This document shows positions 25,959 to 34,811 of a stretch of DNA of 44,293 nt, piece after piece. The notes beneath the pieces are model-generated. The model was given only the letters and a program-made list of their open reading frames with translations, ran no database searches and was not told the origin of the DNA. The DNA lies in contig JARGNP010000017.1 in NCBI GenBank assembly GCA_029210265.1, positions 1 through 44,293 of the forward strand, read 5' to 3'. This DNA is from Legionellaceae bacterium. Lineage in GTDB: Bacteria; Pseudomonadota; Gammaproteobacteria; Legionellales; Legionellaceae. How positions within the stretch are numbered: the first letter of the stretch is position 1; each line of letters begins with the position of its first letter. Both the position numbers and the translations under genes were made by a program.

Positions 25959-26981
25959 TTATAAATAATCACGCTGCAGGATTTCAGCGATTTGAACCGC
26001 ATTGGTCGCCGCACCTTTTCGGACGTTATCTGCAACAATCCACAAATTAAGCCCTGATGGATGCGAGATATCTTGGCGAATACGCCCAACAAACACATCA
26101 TCTTCACCGACCGCATCTTCAAGCGGTGTCGGATATTTTTCTTTCGTTGATGTACCCATGACTTTAATGCCGGGGGCTTTTTTCAAAAGCTTGCGAGCTT
26201 CGGCTGCCGTCATCGGCGCACCCAGCTCCACATGCACAGCTTCAGAGTGACCGTATAAAACAGGCACACGAACGGCCGTTGGGTTCACCATAATGCTTTG
26301 ATCTTCTAGAATTTTTTGAGTTTCCCACACCATTTTCATCTCTTCGCGGGTATAGCCATTATCTTGGAAATCATCAATATGAGGCAGTACGTTAAATGCC
26401 ATTTGCTGTGGATATACTTTTGGCTTTTTAATCGCGCGACCGTTTAAGAGCTCACCTACTTGATCAACTAACTCAGTAATTGCTTTATTACCTGTACCCG
26501 ACACCGCTTGATACGTAGCAACATTGACGCGTGTAATCCCCACGGCATCATAAAGTGGCTTTAAAACCACAACCATTTGAATGGTCGAGCAATTAGGGTT
26601 TGCAATAATCCCATATTTTTTATAATCAGCAATGCGCTCTGGATTAACTTCAGGTACGACCAAAGGAATCTGATCGTCATAACGAAAGCATGACGTGTTA
26701 TCAATCACCACACAACCGGCTGCTGCAGCCTCAGGCGCATATTTTTGAGAAACCTCACTGCCTGCGGAGAAAAACGCAATATCCGCCTCTCTAAAATCAA
26801 ACTTAGCAACATCTTCAACGTCTAACTGCTTTTTCTTAAAGCTCACGGTTTTACCGGCTGATCGCTCACTTGCCAAAGGATAAAGCGTCGCGATTGAGAA
26901 CTCACGCTCTTCCAATATATTTAAAAGCGCCTCACCGACCACGCCCGTTGCCCCAACAATTGCTATATTTAATGCACGCAT
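25959..26981 (-). CDS. asd: Aspartate-semialdehyde dehydrogenase
   Basis: This enzyme reduces aspartyl phosphate to aspartate semialdehyde with NADPH, feeding lysine, diaminopimelate, threonine and methionine synthesis. The 340 residues are the normal length. The N-terminal Rossmann motif is IVGATGVVGEALL. The catalytic Cys is in ANPNCSTIQM, followed by QAVSGTGNKAI and the substrate-binding His in GHSEAVHVE. It follows aroC by 37 bp and precedes the small polar gene by 18 bp. The pairing of asd with aroC in one minus-strand run is plausible for amino-acid supply, but the two genes downstream are not metabolic. Confidence 0.97.
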   Translation of the reverse strand: MRALNIAIVGATGVVGEALLNILEEREFSIATLYPLASERSAGKTVSFKKKQLDVEDVAKFDFREADIAFFSAGSEVSQKYAPEAAAAGCVVIDNTSCFRYDDQIPLVVPEVNPERIADYKKYGIIANPNCSTIQMVVVLKPLYDAVGITRVNVATYQAVSGTGNKAITELVDQVGELLNGRAIKKPKVYPQQMAFNVLPHIDDFQDNGYTREEMKMVWETQKILEDQSIMVNPTAVRVPVLYGHSEAVHVELGAPMTAAEARKLLKKAPGIKVMGTSTKEKYPTPLEDAVGEDDVFVGRIRQDISHPSGLNLWIVADNVRKGAATNAVQIAEILQRDYL

Positions 26982-27006
26982 ACTTATTTATCCTCTTTTA
27001 CTTCTC

Positions 27007-27027
27007 ATATTTTATATTTTATATTTT
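27007..27027. repeat. Three tandem copies of a 7-nt AT repeat
   Basis: The unit ATATTTT occurs three times in a row, crossing the aroC stop codon into the aroC-asd spacer. It is a short microsatellite-like tract. A length change would alter the last residue or two of AroC and the spacing to asd. Confidence 0.7.
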
Positions 27028-28080
27028 ATTTTGCGCTTTATGACGCAGTATATGGTCGATTAAAACCAAAGCCATCATGGCACGAGCGACTGGAACCGCT
27101 CTCATCCCCACGCATGGGTCGTGCCGGCCTTTGGTGACCACTTCAACTTCTTCATCCTGAGTATTTAAACTTCGTCCGGGGATCACAATGCTTGAGGTTG
27201 GCTTCAACGCCAAGCTTAATTTAAGATCTTGTCCTGTGCTAATACCCCCTAAAATACCACCTGCATGATTACTTAAAAAGCCTTGCGCATTCATTTCATC
27301 TCGATGTTCATGGCCTTTTTGTGTCACTGCATCAAAACCCGCGCCAATTTCAACACCTTTGACCGCATTTATCGACATCATGGCATGGGCAAGCGTTGCA
27401 TCAAGTTTATCAAACACCGGATCGCCAAGACCGATAGGCATACCACGCGCCATCACCCCCACACGCGCTCCGACCGAACTACCCTCGCGACGCAATGCAT
27501 CAATACTGGCTTCAAGCTCGGGAATTTGTTTGGTATTAGGACAAAAAAATGGATTATGATTAATCTCATCTTCTGATTCAAACTCAAGCTTGATATCTCC
27601 CATTTGCTCCAAATAAGCAATAATTTCAATATCATAATGCTCGCTCAAATACAGCTCAGCAATCGCGCCTGCGGCCACACGTGCAGCCGTCTCACGTGCT
27701 GAAGCACGCCCGCCGCCTCGTGGGTCACGATGCCCGTACTTATGATGATACGTAAAATCAGCATGCCCCGGCCGAAATACATCATGTAAAGCATGATAAT
27801 CTGCAGGCCGCTGATTAAGATTCTCAATCAAAAGCATAATAGGCGTACCCGTCGTCAGGCCTTGATACACACCTGACATGATTTTTATTTTATCCGGCTC
27901 ACGCCGTTGACTAGTATATTTTGAAGCACCTGGTTTTCGTTTATCTAGATATGGCTGAATAAGCGCTTCACTCAACTTCATGCGTGGCGGACAGCCGTCT
28001 ACCACACAGCCAATCACAGGCCCATGGCTCTCACCAAACGACGTGACGGTAAATAATGTGCCTAACGTATTGCCACTCAT
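27019..28080 (-). CDS. aroC: Chorismate synthase AroC
   Basis: AroC converts EPSP to chorismate, the branch point for aromatic amino acids, folate and quinones, using reduced FMN. The 353-residue protein has [19 protein letters not shown] at the start, then RRREPD-type flavin contacts ([11 protein letters not shown]), [28 protein letters not shown] and [17 protein letters not shown]. All are canonical. The start overlaps the prmB stop by 4 bp, repeating the prmB-aroC order seen in E. coli. Its C-terminus runs into an AT-rich tandem repeat, but the essential core ends well before it. Confidence 0.97.
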   Translation of the reverse strand: MSGNTLGTLFTVTSFGESHGPVIGCVVDGCPPRMKLSEALIQPYLDKRKPGASKYTSQRREPDKIKIMSGVYQGLTTGTPIMLLIENLNQRPADYHALHDVFRPGHADFTYHHKYGHRDPRGGGRASARETAARVAAGAIAELYLSEHYDIEIIAYLEQMGDIKLEFESEDEINHNPFFCPNTKQIPELEASIDALRREGSSVGARVGVMARGMPIGLGDPVFDKLDATLAHAMMSINAVKGVEIGAGFDAVTQKGHEHRDEMNAQGFLSNHAGGILGGISTGQDLKLSLALKPTSSIVIPGRSLNTQDEEVEVVTKGRHDPCVGMRAVPVARAMMALVLIDHILRHKAQNKI

Positions 28081-28988
28081 GCGGTAAAATAAGCCTTCAT
28101 TTGCTCGGCTGTTAATAAAAATACACCCGAACCGCCGTCTTCAAAATCCAGCCAAGTAAACGGTACATGCGGGTACGCCTCGACCAAAGCTTCGTCACTG
28201 TTACCCACTTCCATCACCAACACACCATGATCGCTTAAATACGGTGCTGCTGAAAACAGCATTTTCTCGACAATCGCAAGACCATTATTAGGTGCTTCGA
28301 GTGCAAGCTCAGGCTCATGGAGGTATTCTTTAGGCAACGTCTGCATTTCATCTCGCCCAACATACGGCGGATTACTCACGATTAGATCATATTTAGCAAA
28401 CGGTACGCTATCAAAGCAGTCCGACTGAATAAGATTAAGCTGTTCTTGGAGCTCATGACGCGTGCGATTAATTTCAGCCACCGCAAGCGCTGCTTCAGAG
28501 ACATCAACCGCGTCCACCGTCGCATCAGAAAATGCATAGCAACACGCAATCGCAATGCAACCACTGCCCGTACCTAAATCTAAAACGCGGGTGACTTTAT
28601 CCGCATCAAGCCAAGGCGCAAACTGTGTTGAAAGCCCTTCAGCAAACGGTGAGCGAGGAATCAACACGCGTTCATCCACATAAAAAGGCAAGTCGAAAAA
28701 ATACGCCTCTTGCGTTAAATACGGTACAGGCACATGCTCCACAATACGTCGTCTTAACTGCTCAGCCAGATAGTGCTTTTCATCCCGCGTTAAACGGGCC
28801 TGCAAAAGCATGGGATCAACATCATACGGTAAGTTTAAACTGCCTAACACCAAAGAGAAAATATCATCTCGAGCATTATCTGTACCGTGCCCATAATACA
28901 ACGACGCTTGATTCGCACGAGACAAACCAAATCGCAAAAAATCCAGTGCTGTTTCAAACGAGGCGGTTTCTTCGAGGTAAGATTTCAC
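28077..28988 (-). CDS. prmB: Ribosomal protein L3 glutamine methyltransferase PrmB
   Basis: PrmB methylates a glutamine of ribosomal protein uL3 with S-adenosylmethionine. I place the start at a GTG at 28988, preceded by GGGAG 7 nt upstream, giving 303 residues that align with the family start. A longer frame back to 29078 would overlap the divergent smrB gene and its promoter. The protein has [12 protein letters not shown] and [27 protein letters not shown], then the methyltransferase domain with [20 protein letters not shown] residues and the NPPY catalytic tetrad (IVSNPPYV). It overlaps aroC by 4 bp. A perfect TATAAT lies 22 nt before the GTG. Confidence 0.95.
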   Translation of the reverse strand: MKSYLEETASFETALDFLRFGLSRANQASLYYGHGTDNARDDIFSLVLGSLNLPYDVDPMLLQARLTRDEKHYLAEQLRRRIVEHVPVPYLTQEAYFFDLPFYVDERVLIPRSPFAEGLSTQFAPWLDADKVTRVLDLGTGSGCIAIACCYAFSDATVDAVDVSEAALAVAEINRTRHELQEQLNLIQSDCFDSVPFAKYDLIVSNPPYVGRDEMQTLPKEYLHEPELALEAPNNGLAIVEKMLFSAAPYLSDHGVLVMEVGNSDEALVEAYPHVPFTWLDFEDGGSGVFLLTAEQMKAYFTA

Positions 28989-29009
28989 AAAGATGCTCCC
29001 AAATGCTTT

Positions 29010-29015
29010 ATTATA
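29010..29015 (-). promoter_or_regulatory. -10 box for the prmB-aroC-asd-ank operon
   Basis: A perfect TATAAT on the minus strand lies 22 nt before the preferred prmB GTG, inside the frame that a longer start would need. I see no good -35 at 16-18 nt spacing (best TGCTCT), so activator help or a weak promoter is possible. Confidence 0.45.
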
Positions 29016-29045
29016 CGCTAATAACCGCTTAAAGAGCAGATCTAT

Positions 29046-29612
29046 ATGTCCCCTTGCGATAAACATCTTTTTCAACAAGCAGTCACAGACGTGACACCCC
29101 TGCGTCCCTCAAAAAAACACGTATCACGGCCAACACATACACCACGGATACACAAATCAAAACCTCATCGATACACAGATGAAGCATACGCAACCCATAC
29201 AAATACAAAACACTCAAATCATCCGACTCATACACTAAGCCATCCATGGGAAACATCTCATATTCATGCAGAAACGAGTTTAAGCTACGGCGAACACCAC
29301 CTTCAACGTCAACAATTTCGTGATTTAAAGCAAGGAAAAATACGATGTGAAGCACAGCTAGATTTGCATGGGTTTCGAATTGAACCCGCAGCCGATGCGC
29401 TTGTGCAGTTTATTACACGTACTCACCGACAAAACCAACGATGTGTACGTGTTATTCATGGAAAAGGGGGCCGTTATGGAGAGGCCCCCGTTTTAAAAAC
29501 CCACGTCAATCACTGGTTAAAGCAACTGCCCGAGGTTTTAGCCTTTCACAGTGCTTGCTCACGTGATGGTGGGTCTGGTGCGCTTTATGTATTACTTAAG
29601 CGCAATTTTTAG
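29046..29612 (+). CDS. smrB: Smr-domain endonuclease SmrB
   Basis: SmrB in E. coli cleaves mRNA at collided ribosomes as part of ribosome rescue. This 188-residue protein has the same layout: a variable N-terminus, then the Smr domain with LDLHGFRIEPA, VIHGKGGR and GSGALYVLLKR. The LDLHG and HGKG motifs are intact. The region from residue 24 to 80 is unusually rich in His, Thr and Lys (for example THTNTKHSNHPTHT) and probably flexible. It is divergent from prmB, matching the E. coli smrB-prmB-aroC arrangement, which strengthens the assignment over SmrA. The ATG at 29046 has AAGAG 9 nt upstream. Confidence 0.92.
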   Translation: MSPCDKHLFQQAVTDVTPLRPSKKHVSRPTHTPRIHKSKPHRYTDEAYATHTNTKHSNHPTHTLSHPWETSHIHAETSLSYGEHHLQRQQFRDLKQGKIRCEAQLDLHGFRIEPAADALVQFITRTHRQNQRCVRVIHGKGGRYGEAPVLKTHVNHWLKQLPEVLAFHSACSRDGGSGALYVLLKRNF

Positions 29613-29614
29613 CT

Positions 29615-30577
29615 TTATGCATTAAAGCTACCATCAATATGTCCAGCAGCCTCTTTCACCTGGTCTACACCATCAGTAACAACCTCGGCCACATCAGCTT
29701 TAGATATATTTTGATAGCTAAAAATAGATCGCGCAGCAATGGATACGATTTGGGCCGGAAGCTCATACCCAACAAGGAATGGATACACCATCATTTTGAT
29801 CGCACTTTCAACAAGATCCAGCGCTGCTTCACCTGCATTTTTTAAATCTTGGCTCAGCGATTCTCTTGCTTTATCAATCGAAGCTGAAACAGCTTGATGA
29901 TCAGGTTTTGTTGGATCGCACTGATTTTTTTTGACTTCAAGATTGAGCCAATCAAGTCCAGCAACCATCAGATGAACAATGATTTCAACCATTTTAAAAG
30001 CAAATCGAGCTGCATGCCAAGCCCCTAAAAGCGTTAATATCGTTGGTTTGAAAAACAGTGCTTTTACATCATCAGTAAACTCGTGAAATGACTCAAAAGC
30101 TAAGGTCAGAGGCTTAGGTTTCATCACTTCATCGTCGTTACTTTCAGATTTATTCTCAGCTGTATCAGCATCATCTTTTTTTGATACAAAAGGATTTAAC
30201 AAAAATGACAATGAATTAGGTTTAGTCACTTTATCGTCAGCGTTTTCAGATTTATTCTCAGCCGCATCAGCATCATCTTTTTTTGATGCAAAAGGATTCA
30301 GAAAACATGACGCCGTGAAACGTGTTGTGGTAAAAAAATCAGATTGCCAAGCTCGATTTTGCTCATCATCTTTAATTCGAGTTGTCGTTATAGATTTCTT
30401 TATTCCACCGACATCAGCTTCGCATGTCTCAGTAAGCGTATACGATGGCTTCGCAGCTTGATTATATAAATTTACGAGCTCTTCATTGGCATCGACCGTT
30501 AGTCGTTTTTCGAGCGCAGCGACAACTGGATTTTTTCTAATAGCGTCAATCGTATCTTTTGTATTGGTATCTGACAT
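29615..30577 (-). CDS. Orphan membrane-associated protein with internal duplication
   Basis: I do not recognise this protein. I start it at the ATG at 30577, which has GAGG 9 nt upstream, giving 320 residues. A longer frame to 30646 lacks a site. The N-terminal third is polar and may fold alone. Two copies of a unit of about 34 residues follow, each reading LNPF, SKKDDAD, AENKSE and then an acidic end, encoded by a 102-bp-period DNA repeat. The C-terminal half has hydrophobic amphipathic helices (ILTLLGAWHAARFAFKMVEI and MMVYPFLVGYELPAQIVSIA) that could bind or insert in a membrane. No signal peptide is present. This shape (soluble front, linker repeats, membrane-binding back) is compatible with a secreted effector, but no motif proves that. 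It ends 2 bp from the convergent smrB stop. Confidence 0.7.
   Translation of the reverse strand: MSDTNTKDTIDAIRKNPVVAALEKRLTVDANEELVNLYNQAAKPSYTLTETCEADVGGIKKSITTTRIKDDEQNRAWQSDFFTTTRFTASCFLNPFASKKDDADAAENKSENADDKVTKPNSLSFLLNPFVSKKDDADTAENKSESNDDEVMKPKPLTLAFESFHEFTDDVKALFFKPTILTLLGAWHAARFAFKMVEIIVHLMVAGLDWLNLEVKKNQCDPTKPDHQAVSASIDKARESLSQDLKNAGEAALDLVESAIKMMVYPFLVGYELPAQIVSIAARSIFSYQNISKADVAEVVTDGVDQVKEAAGHIDGSFNA
30124..30300. repeat. Two-copy direct repeat inside the 29615-30577 gene
   Basis: Two 75-bp segments (30124-30198 and 30226-30300) are nearly identical with a period of 102 bp. They encode the duplicated acidic linker unit. Preserved frame and mostly synonymous or conservative differences suggest a duplication under selection or a fairly recent one. 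Confidence 0.85.
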
Positions 30578-30652
30578 CTTTCGAATCCTCAAACTAAAGT
30601 TAAAAACAAAACGATTTAAAAGTACGTGATTATACATGAGAGCCAAGAATTG

Positions 30653-30671
30653 GACAATAATTGTCTATAAT
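30653..30671 (+). promoter_or_regulatory. Palindrome abutting a TATAAT upstream of udk
   Basis: The perfect 13-nt palindrome GACAATAATTGTC (30653-30665) is immediately followed by TATAAT (30666-30671), 72 bp before udk. No standard -35 is present, so the palindrome would sit in the spacer of a promoter, a classic operator position. It could equally serve the divergent 30577 gene. Confidence 0.4.
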
Positions 30672-30742
30672 AAACATTTGGGCACTTGAATTCTGCGTGA
30701 AAACCTCGTACCATCTGTTCAAATTTTTTTTAGCTCAAGTCC

Positions 30743-31375
30743 ATGACTCAACATAATATTATTTTAGGTATCACAGGTCCTTCCGCGTCAGGTAAAAGTT
30801 TACTCGCCAACACCATCGTTAATGGCTTGGGCTCTGACCAAGTCGTGGTTATTTCGGAAGATTCTTACTACAAAGACAACAGCCATATGTCGTTTGAAGA
30901 CCGAGAAAATATTAATTATGACCATCCTGATGCATTTGATCATGCGCTGCTCGCCGAGCACTTAAAACGCTTAAAGCGTGGCGAATCTGTCGAAGTCCCT
31001 ATTTATTCACATTCAAAGCATGTGCGTTTACCGGAAACACGTTCGGTCGGTGGGCATTCGATTATTGTCGTTGAAGGTATCTTATTATTCAGCGAAGAAA
31101 AATTGCGCTCGATGATGGATATTCGTATTTTTATGTCGGCACCGCTAGATGTTTGCCTCATGCGTCGTTTAACACGTGATGTGGTTGAGCGTCATCGTTC
31201 GGTTGAGTCTGTGTTACATCAATATGAAACAACCGTTCGTCCGATGTATTTACAATTTATTGAGCCTTCAAGCCGTTATGCTGATTTAATCGTACCGCGT
31301 GGTGGTGAGAATCATATTGCGATTGATACCATTCAAGCAAAAATACGTGAATTATTATCCAACGCACCGGCATAA
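30743..31375 (+). CDS. udk: Uridine kinase Udk
   Basis: Udk phosphorylates uridine and cytidine with GTP or ATP in pyrimidine salvage. The 210-residue protein has the Walker A loop GPSASGKS, the EDSYYKD segment that binds the nucleoside, NYDHPDAFDH, VPIYSHSKH and VVEGILLF, then the lid region RRLTRDVVERHRSVESVLHQY and VRPMYLQFIEPSSRYADLIVPRGG. All match the family, and the length is normal. It stands 15-36 bp before fabI on the plus strand and is probably co-transcribed. A palindrome next to a TATAAT lies 72 bp upstream. CTP synthase in the same window connects to the same nucleotide pool. Confidence 0.96.
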   Translation: MTQHNIILGITGPSASGKSLLANTIVNGLGSDQVVVISEDSYYKDNSHMSFEDRENINYDHPDAFDHALLAEHLKRLKRGESVEVPIYSHSKHVRLPETRSVGGHSIIVVEGILLFSEEKLRSMMDIRIFMSAPLDVCLMRRLTRDVVERHRSVESVLHQYETTVRPMYLQFIEPSSRYADLIVPRGGENHIAIDTIQAKIRELLSNAPA

Positions 31376-31411
31376 TTAACTTAATTAATTATGAATCATA
31401 AGGAGAAGTCT

Positions 31412-32203
31412 GTGGGAATTCTAAGTGGTAAGAAAGCACTCATTGTTGGGCTCGCCAGTACGCGCTCCATTGCTTACGGCATTGCTAAGTCATTTCATGA
31501 ACAAGGCGCTTCACTCGCATTTACCTATCAAAACGACAAGCTTAAATCACGCGTCGAAAAAATGGCGGCCGAATTTGGTTCAAACTTAGTATTTCCTTGC
31601 GATGTTGCACATGATGATGCTATTGCAAACACCATGACTGAACTTCAAAAGCACTGGCCAACCTTGGATACCTTGGTGCATTCCGTTGCTTTTGCACCAG
31701 CAGACCAGATTGCAGGAGATTTTGTTGATAATGCTACCCGAGAAGGCTTTGGGATTGCACATGACATCAGCGCTTATAGCTTGGTTGCTTTAGCCAAAGC
31801 CGCCCTTCCTATGATGGAAGGTACCCGCGGCTCAGTATTAACACTAAGCTACTTTGGTGCAGAAAAAGCCGTGCCTAATTACAACGTGATGGGTGTTGCT
31901 AAAGCAAGCTTAGAGGCAACCGTGCGTTATCTAGCAGCAAGCCTTGGTTCACGTGGATTACGTGTTAATGCTATTTCAGCGGGTCCTATTAAAACATTGG
32001 CAGCAGCGGGTATTAAAGATTTTAGAAAAATTCAAAATGCTTACGCTGATGTTGCGCCGTTGCAACGCAATATTTCTGCAGACGAAGTCGGCAACGCCGC
32101 CTCGTTTTTATGCTCAAGCATGGCTTCCGGCGTGACCGGTGAAGTACTTCATGTGGATGCAGGTTATCACGCCGTTTCAGGTTGCAAGTTAAGCGAAGCT
32201 TAA
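31412..32203 (+). CDS. fabI: Enoyl-ACP reductase (NADH) FabI
   Basis: FabI reduces enoyl-ACP in the last step of each fatty-acid elongation cycle. It is the target of triclosan and diazaborines. I choose a GTG at 31412 because AAGGAG lies 6 nt upstream and the protein then opens [19 protein letters not shown], as the family does. An ATG 21 nt earlier would put that ribosome binding site inside the coding region. The 263-residue protein has the NADH-binding start, LVHSVAFAP, and the catalytic YNVMGVAK (Tyr and Lys six residues apart), which places it in the classical FabI group and not FabV or FabK. It is convergent with the TPR gene at 32218. Confidence 0.96.
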   Translation: MGILSGKKALIVGLASTRSIAYGIAKSFHEQGASLAFTYQNDKLKSRVEKMAAEFGSNLVFPCDVAHDDAIANTMTELQKHWPTLDTLVHSVAFAPADQIAGDFVDNATREGFGIAHDISAYSLVALAKAALPMMEGTRGSVLTLSYFGAEKAVPNYNVMGVAKASLEATVRYLAASLGSRGLRVNAISAGPIKTLAAAGIKDFRKIQNAYADVAPLQRNISADEVGNAASFLCSSMASGVTGEVLHVDAGYHAVSGCKLSEA

Positions 32204-32212
32204 ATACACCAA

Positions 32213-32242
32213 CGCTATTAGCTCATACTCGGGCTAATAGCG
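32213..32242. terminator. Perfect inverted repeat between fabI and TPR gene
   Basis: A perfect 10-bp inverted repeat (CGCTATTAGC with GCTAATAGCG) and 10-nt loop spans the stop codon of the minus-strand TPR gene, 10 bp after the fabI stop. It is well placed to end both converging transcripts. T-runs are weak on both sides, so termination is inferred from stem strength and position. Confidence 0.5.
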
Positions 32243-33429
32243 TCATGTTTACGTTTTTTATTATCTATATTTGATACGCCAACATCCCAATCCTCAGCTG
32301 CAAGCTCACATGTTTCCAAGGCTTCAAACACGGTTTTTCCAGCACAAGTATGATCTTCATGAGACAATTGTGTTCTCATATGATTAATCGCTTCTGGTGT
32401 TATACCTGCTTCTTTGAATGACGTGCGGACTCCTGTTGGATTGGAAGCTACCCATTCCGAGGTATCCATATTCGCTTCATGCTTAAAGAACGTCATTTTG
32501 GCGAATACTTGTAACGACGGTATAACTCGTTCAATTTGACCACCATCAACACCAAAATCTTCAAGAGCTTTAAGCTCGTCAGGCACAAACATCAACGGCC
32601 GTGTTTCACCTTGCTTCTGATAGACCGGACTAGACAAGAGGCAATCATGCAAAACGACTTCATCTTTAAACGCATGCTCTTGCTGATTGAGCGCTTGAAA
32701 TACCTGGTAACGTAACATCAATGCCGGTGCATCCCATGGCTCTTGAGATAACAATGCATCCAAATCACGTAACGCGCCCTCATAGTTATCCTGTGTAACA
32801 AAAATTTCGCTACGACGATATAACCCGCGCCGAGAGTAGCTATGCACATTTCCATAAGATGCATGGCTTAAATGCACCTGATGAGGTGGGGTTAATAATG
32901 CGTTTAAATCATCAAGCTCTTGTTCAAGCTTACCTTGGGTTTTGAAAATTTTACTTCGCGCATCCAGAGAAGAATAATAAGAGCTATGTGCGCGACTTTC
33001 GTATGTTTGTTCAATGAGATAAGCTAAATCAGGTAAAGCTAAGTCAAACGCTTGTTGCCTCAGGTACACATCACGACGTAAAACACGCATACGAATCTGT
33101 TCATCGCGCATCTCAGGCGTTGAATAAGAAAGAAACACTTCTGAACTTAACAAGCTATTTAACGCTCTAAGCAACTCAGCATCATGAGGTGCTTTATAAT
33201 GAGATGTAAGCCCCATCTTCAACATTTCAACGCGACGCAGCAACAGTGCTGGGTGCTCAGGAAACAATATCAATAAGGCATCAAGAGCTTGATGAATATT
33301 TTTCCCATATTCATACGCACCGCCCCAACTAAACCACTTATTATATTTTTCAAGCGCGCCTCGCTCCTCTGCGGACCAAGTACTGCTATTGGGTTTTAAA
33401 TCGGAAAAATTTAAAGTCATGAATATCAT
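32218..33429 (-). CDS. TPR-like protein, paralogue A, with C-terminal KKRK motif
   Basis: This 403-residue protein and its upstream neighbour are tandem paralogues. The body is a run of TPR-like helical pairs. Visible units are QALDALLILFPEHPALLLRR, DLALPDLAYLIEQ and YEGALRDLDALLSQEPWDAPALML. A conserved non-TPR tail follows, with ERVIPSLQVFAKMTFFKHE, NMDTSEWVASNP and TPEAINHMR. It ends SNIDNKKRKHDAISP: the KKRKHD cluster is a textbook monopartite nuclear-localisation pattern, odd in a bacterial cytosolic protein. No signal peptide is present. The start ATG follows GAGG by 5 nt. It lies 30 bp after paralogue B. The family is not one I recognise. A host-directed effector pair is a reasonable hypothesis but unproven. 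Confidence 0.75.
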   Translation of the reverse strand: MIFMTLNFSDLKPNSSTWSAEERGALEKYNKWFSWGGAYEYGKNIHQALDALLILFPEHPALLLRRVEMLKMGLTSHYKAPHDAELLRALNSLLSSEVFLSYSTPEMRDEQIRMRVLRRDVYLRQQAFDLALPDLAYLIEQTYESRAHSSYYSSLDARSKIFKTQGKLEQELDDLNALLTPPHQVHLSHASYGNVHSYSRRGLYRRSEIFVTQDNYEGALRDLDALLSQEPWDAPALMLRYQVFQALNQQEHAFKDEVVLHDCLLSSPVYQKQGETRPLMFVPDELKALEDFGVDGGQIERVIPSLQVFAKMTFFKHEANMDTSEWVASNPTGVRTSFKEAGITPEAINHMRTQLSHEDHTCAGKTVFEALETCELAAEDWDVGVSNIDNKKRKHDAISPSMS

Positions 33430-33459
33430 AAGGGCCTCGTTATACTTTTTAATTGCCCG

Positions 33460-34752
33460 TCATGAGCATGACAGAGCGTCATGTTTACGTTTTTTATTAT
33501 CCATATTTGATACGCCAACATCCCAATCCTCTGCTGCAAGCTCACATGTTTCCAAGGCTTCAAACACAGTTGTTTCAGCAACAGTACACGCTTCGTTAGA
33601 CAATCTTATTCTCATATGATTAATCGCTTCTGGTGTTATGCCTGTTGCGTTAAATAGCGTTCGTACGCCTTCTAGGTTTGAAGCTACCCATTCCGATGTG
33701 TCCATGTTGATTTCATGCTTAAAGAACGTCATTTTTGCGAACGTTTGTAAGGACGGAATAACCCGCTCAATCTCATCGTGTTCAAAATCAATATGATTAA
33801 GATCTTCGTTACCCAACATCAATGGTTGTGTTTCGCCTTGCTTTTGATAGACAGGGCTTAACAACACCGCATCATGCAAATCAAGCTCATCCTTAAGTGC
33901 CTGATTTTTTTGATTAAGCTTTTGATAAACTTGATGACGTAGCATCAATGCCGGTGCATCCCATGACATTTCAGATAACAGGACATCCAAATCACGTAAC
34001 GCGCCCTCATAGTTTTCCTGTGTAACAAAAATTTCGCTACGACGATATAACCCGCGCCGAGAGTAGCTATGCACATTGCCATAGGGTTCATAGCAAGAAT
34101 ACTCTTGATTTAAAGAAAACGGCGGGGATAATAAATCGTTTAAATCGTCGATTTCTGCTTTAAGTTGACCTTGCGCTTTAAAAATTTTGCTTCGTGTGTT
34201 CAACGCTTTATAATAATAGGGCAATAAATATTCTTGCTCAGACGAAGGCTCCACTTGCTCAATGATATAAGCTAAATCAGGTAATGCTAAATCAAATGCT
34301 TTTCGCTTAATATACACATCGCTACGCCAAGAACGCATACGAACTTGCTCATCAAACATGTCGAGATCTGAAAGAAAAGGCTGTAAACTTAAAAAGCACT
34401 CTAAATCAGCAAGTAATACTTCATCCTGCTGTGCTTTATGAGCAATGGATACACTTAGGATTAAAGCATCAACATGCGTGGGATCTTGGGTTAAAACAAA
34501 GGTTATATCAGCACGCGCAACATCAAATTTATCTTGCTCAAAATAGATTTGAGCTCGACGTAAAATAATCGCTTGATTCTGAGGAAATAACACTAATAAA
34601 GCATCTAAGGCTTTTTCGACATCTTTTTCATGAGCATAACGATAGTTTGAACTTACCCATTGATTATAATCATCGAGCACATCGCGCGCTTCTGAAGATA
34701 GCTCGCGGCCACCTAGGCTTAAATCGCTTGGCGATAACATCATTACGATCAT
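33460..34752 (-). CDS. TPR-like protein, paralogue B, with C-terminal KKRK motif
   Basis: This 430-residue protein is the upstream copy of the tandem pair. It keeps one TPR unit (IYFEQDKFDVARADITFVL and following) that paralogue A lacks, which explains most of the length difference. The shared block YGNVHSYSRRGLYRRSEI and the tail after ERVIPSLQ are nearly identical in the two proteins, and DNA identity there is high by eye, while the N-terminal TPRs are much more diverged. The C-terminus SNMDNKKRKHDALSCS repeats the KKRKHD cluster. The start is uncertain: ATGs at codons 1, 4 and 5 lack an obvious ribosome binding site. It lies 59 bp after ppiD on the same strand, so expression may come from ppiD read-through. 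Confidence 0.75.
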   Translation of the reverse strand: MIVMMLSPSDLSLGGRELSSEARDVLDDYNQWVSSNYRYAHEKDVEKALDALLVLFPQNQAIILRRAQIYFEQDKFDVARADITFVLTQDPTHVDALILSVSIAHKAQQDEVLLADLECFLSLQPFLSDLDMFDEQVRMRSWRSDVYIKRKAFDLALPDLAYIIEQVEPSSEQEYLLPYYYKALNTRSKIFKAQGQLKAEIDDLNDLLSPPFSLNQEYSCYEPYGNVHSYSRRGLYRRSEIFVTQENYEGALRDLDVLLSEMSWDAPALMLRHQVYQKLNQKNQALKDELDLHDAVLLSPVYQKQGETQPLMLGNEDLNHIDFEHDEIERVIPSLQTFAKMTFFKHEINMDTSEWVASNLEGVRTLFNATGITPEAINHMRIRLSNEACTVAETTVFEALETCELAAEDWDVGVSNMDNKKRKHDALSCS

Positions 34753-34811
34753 AGTGATTTAACTTTGCTGACAAATTAAACCACATGATAACATAACAAG
34801 CATCAAAAAGC

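Noticed and set aside
28989..29078. Longer prmB start at a TTG at 29078
   Set aside because: It would overlap smrB and cross a perfect TATAAT. The GTG at 28988 has a good ribosome binding site and matches the family start.
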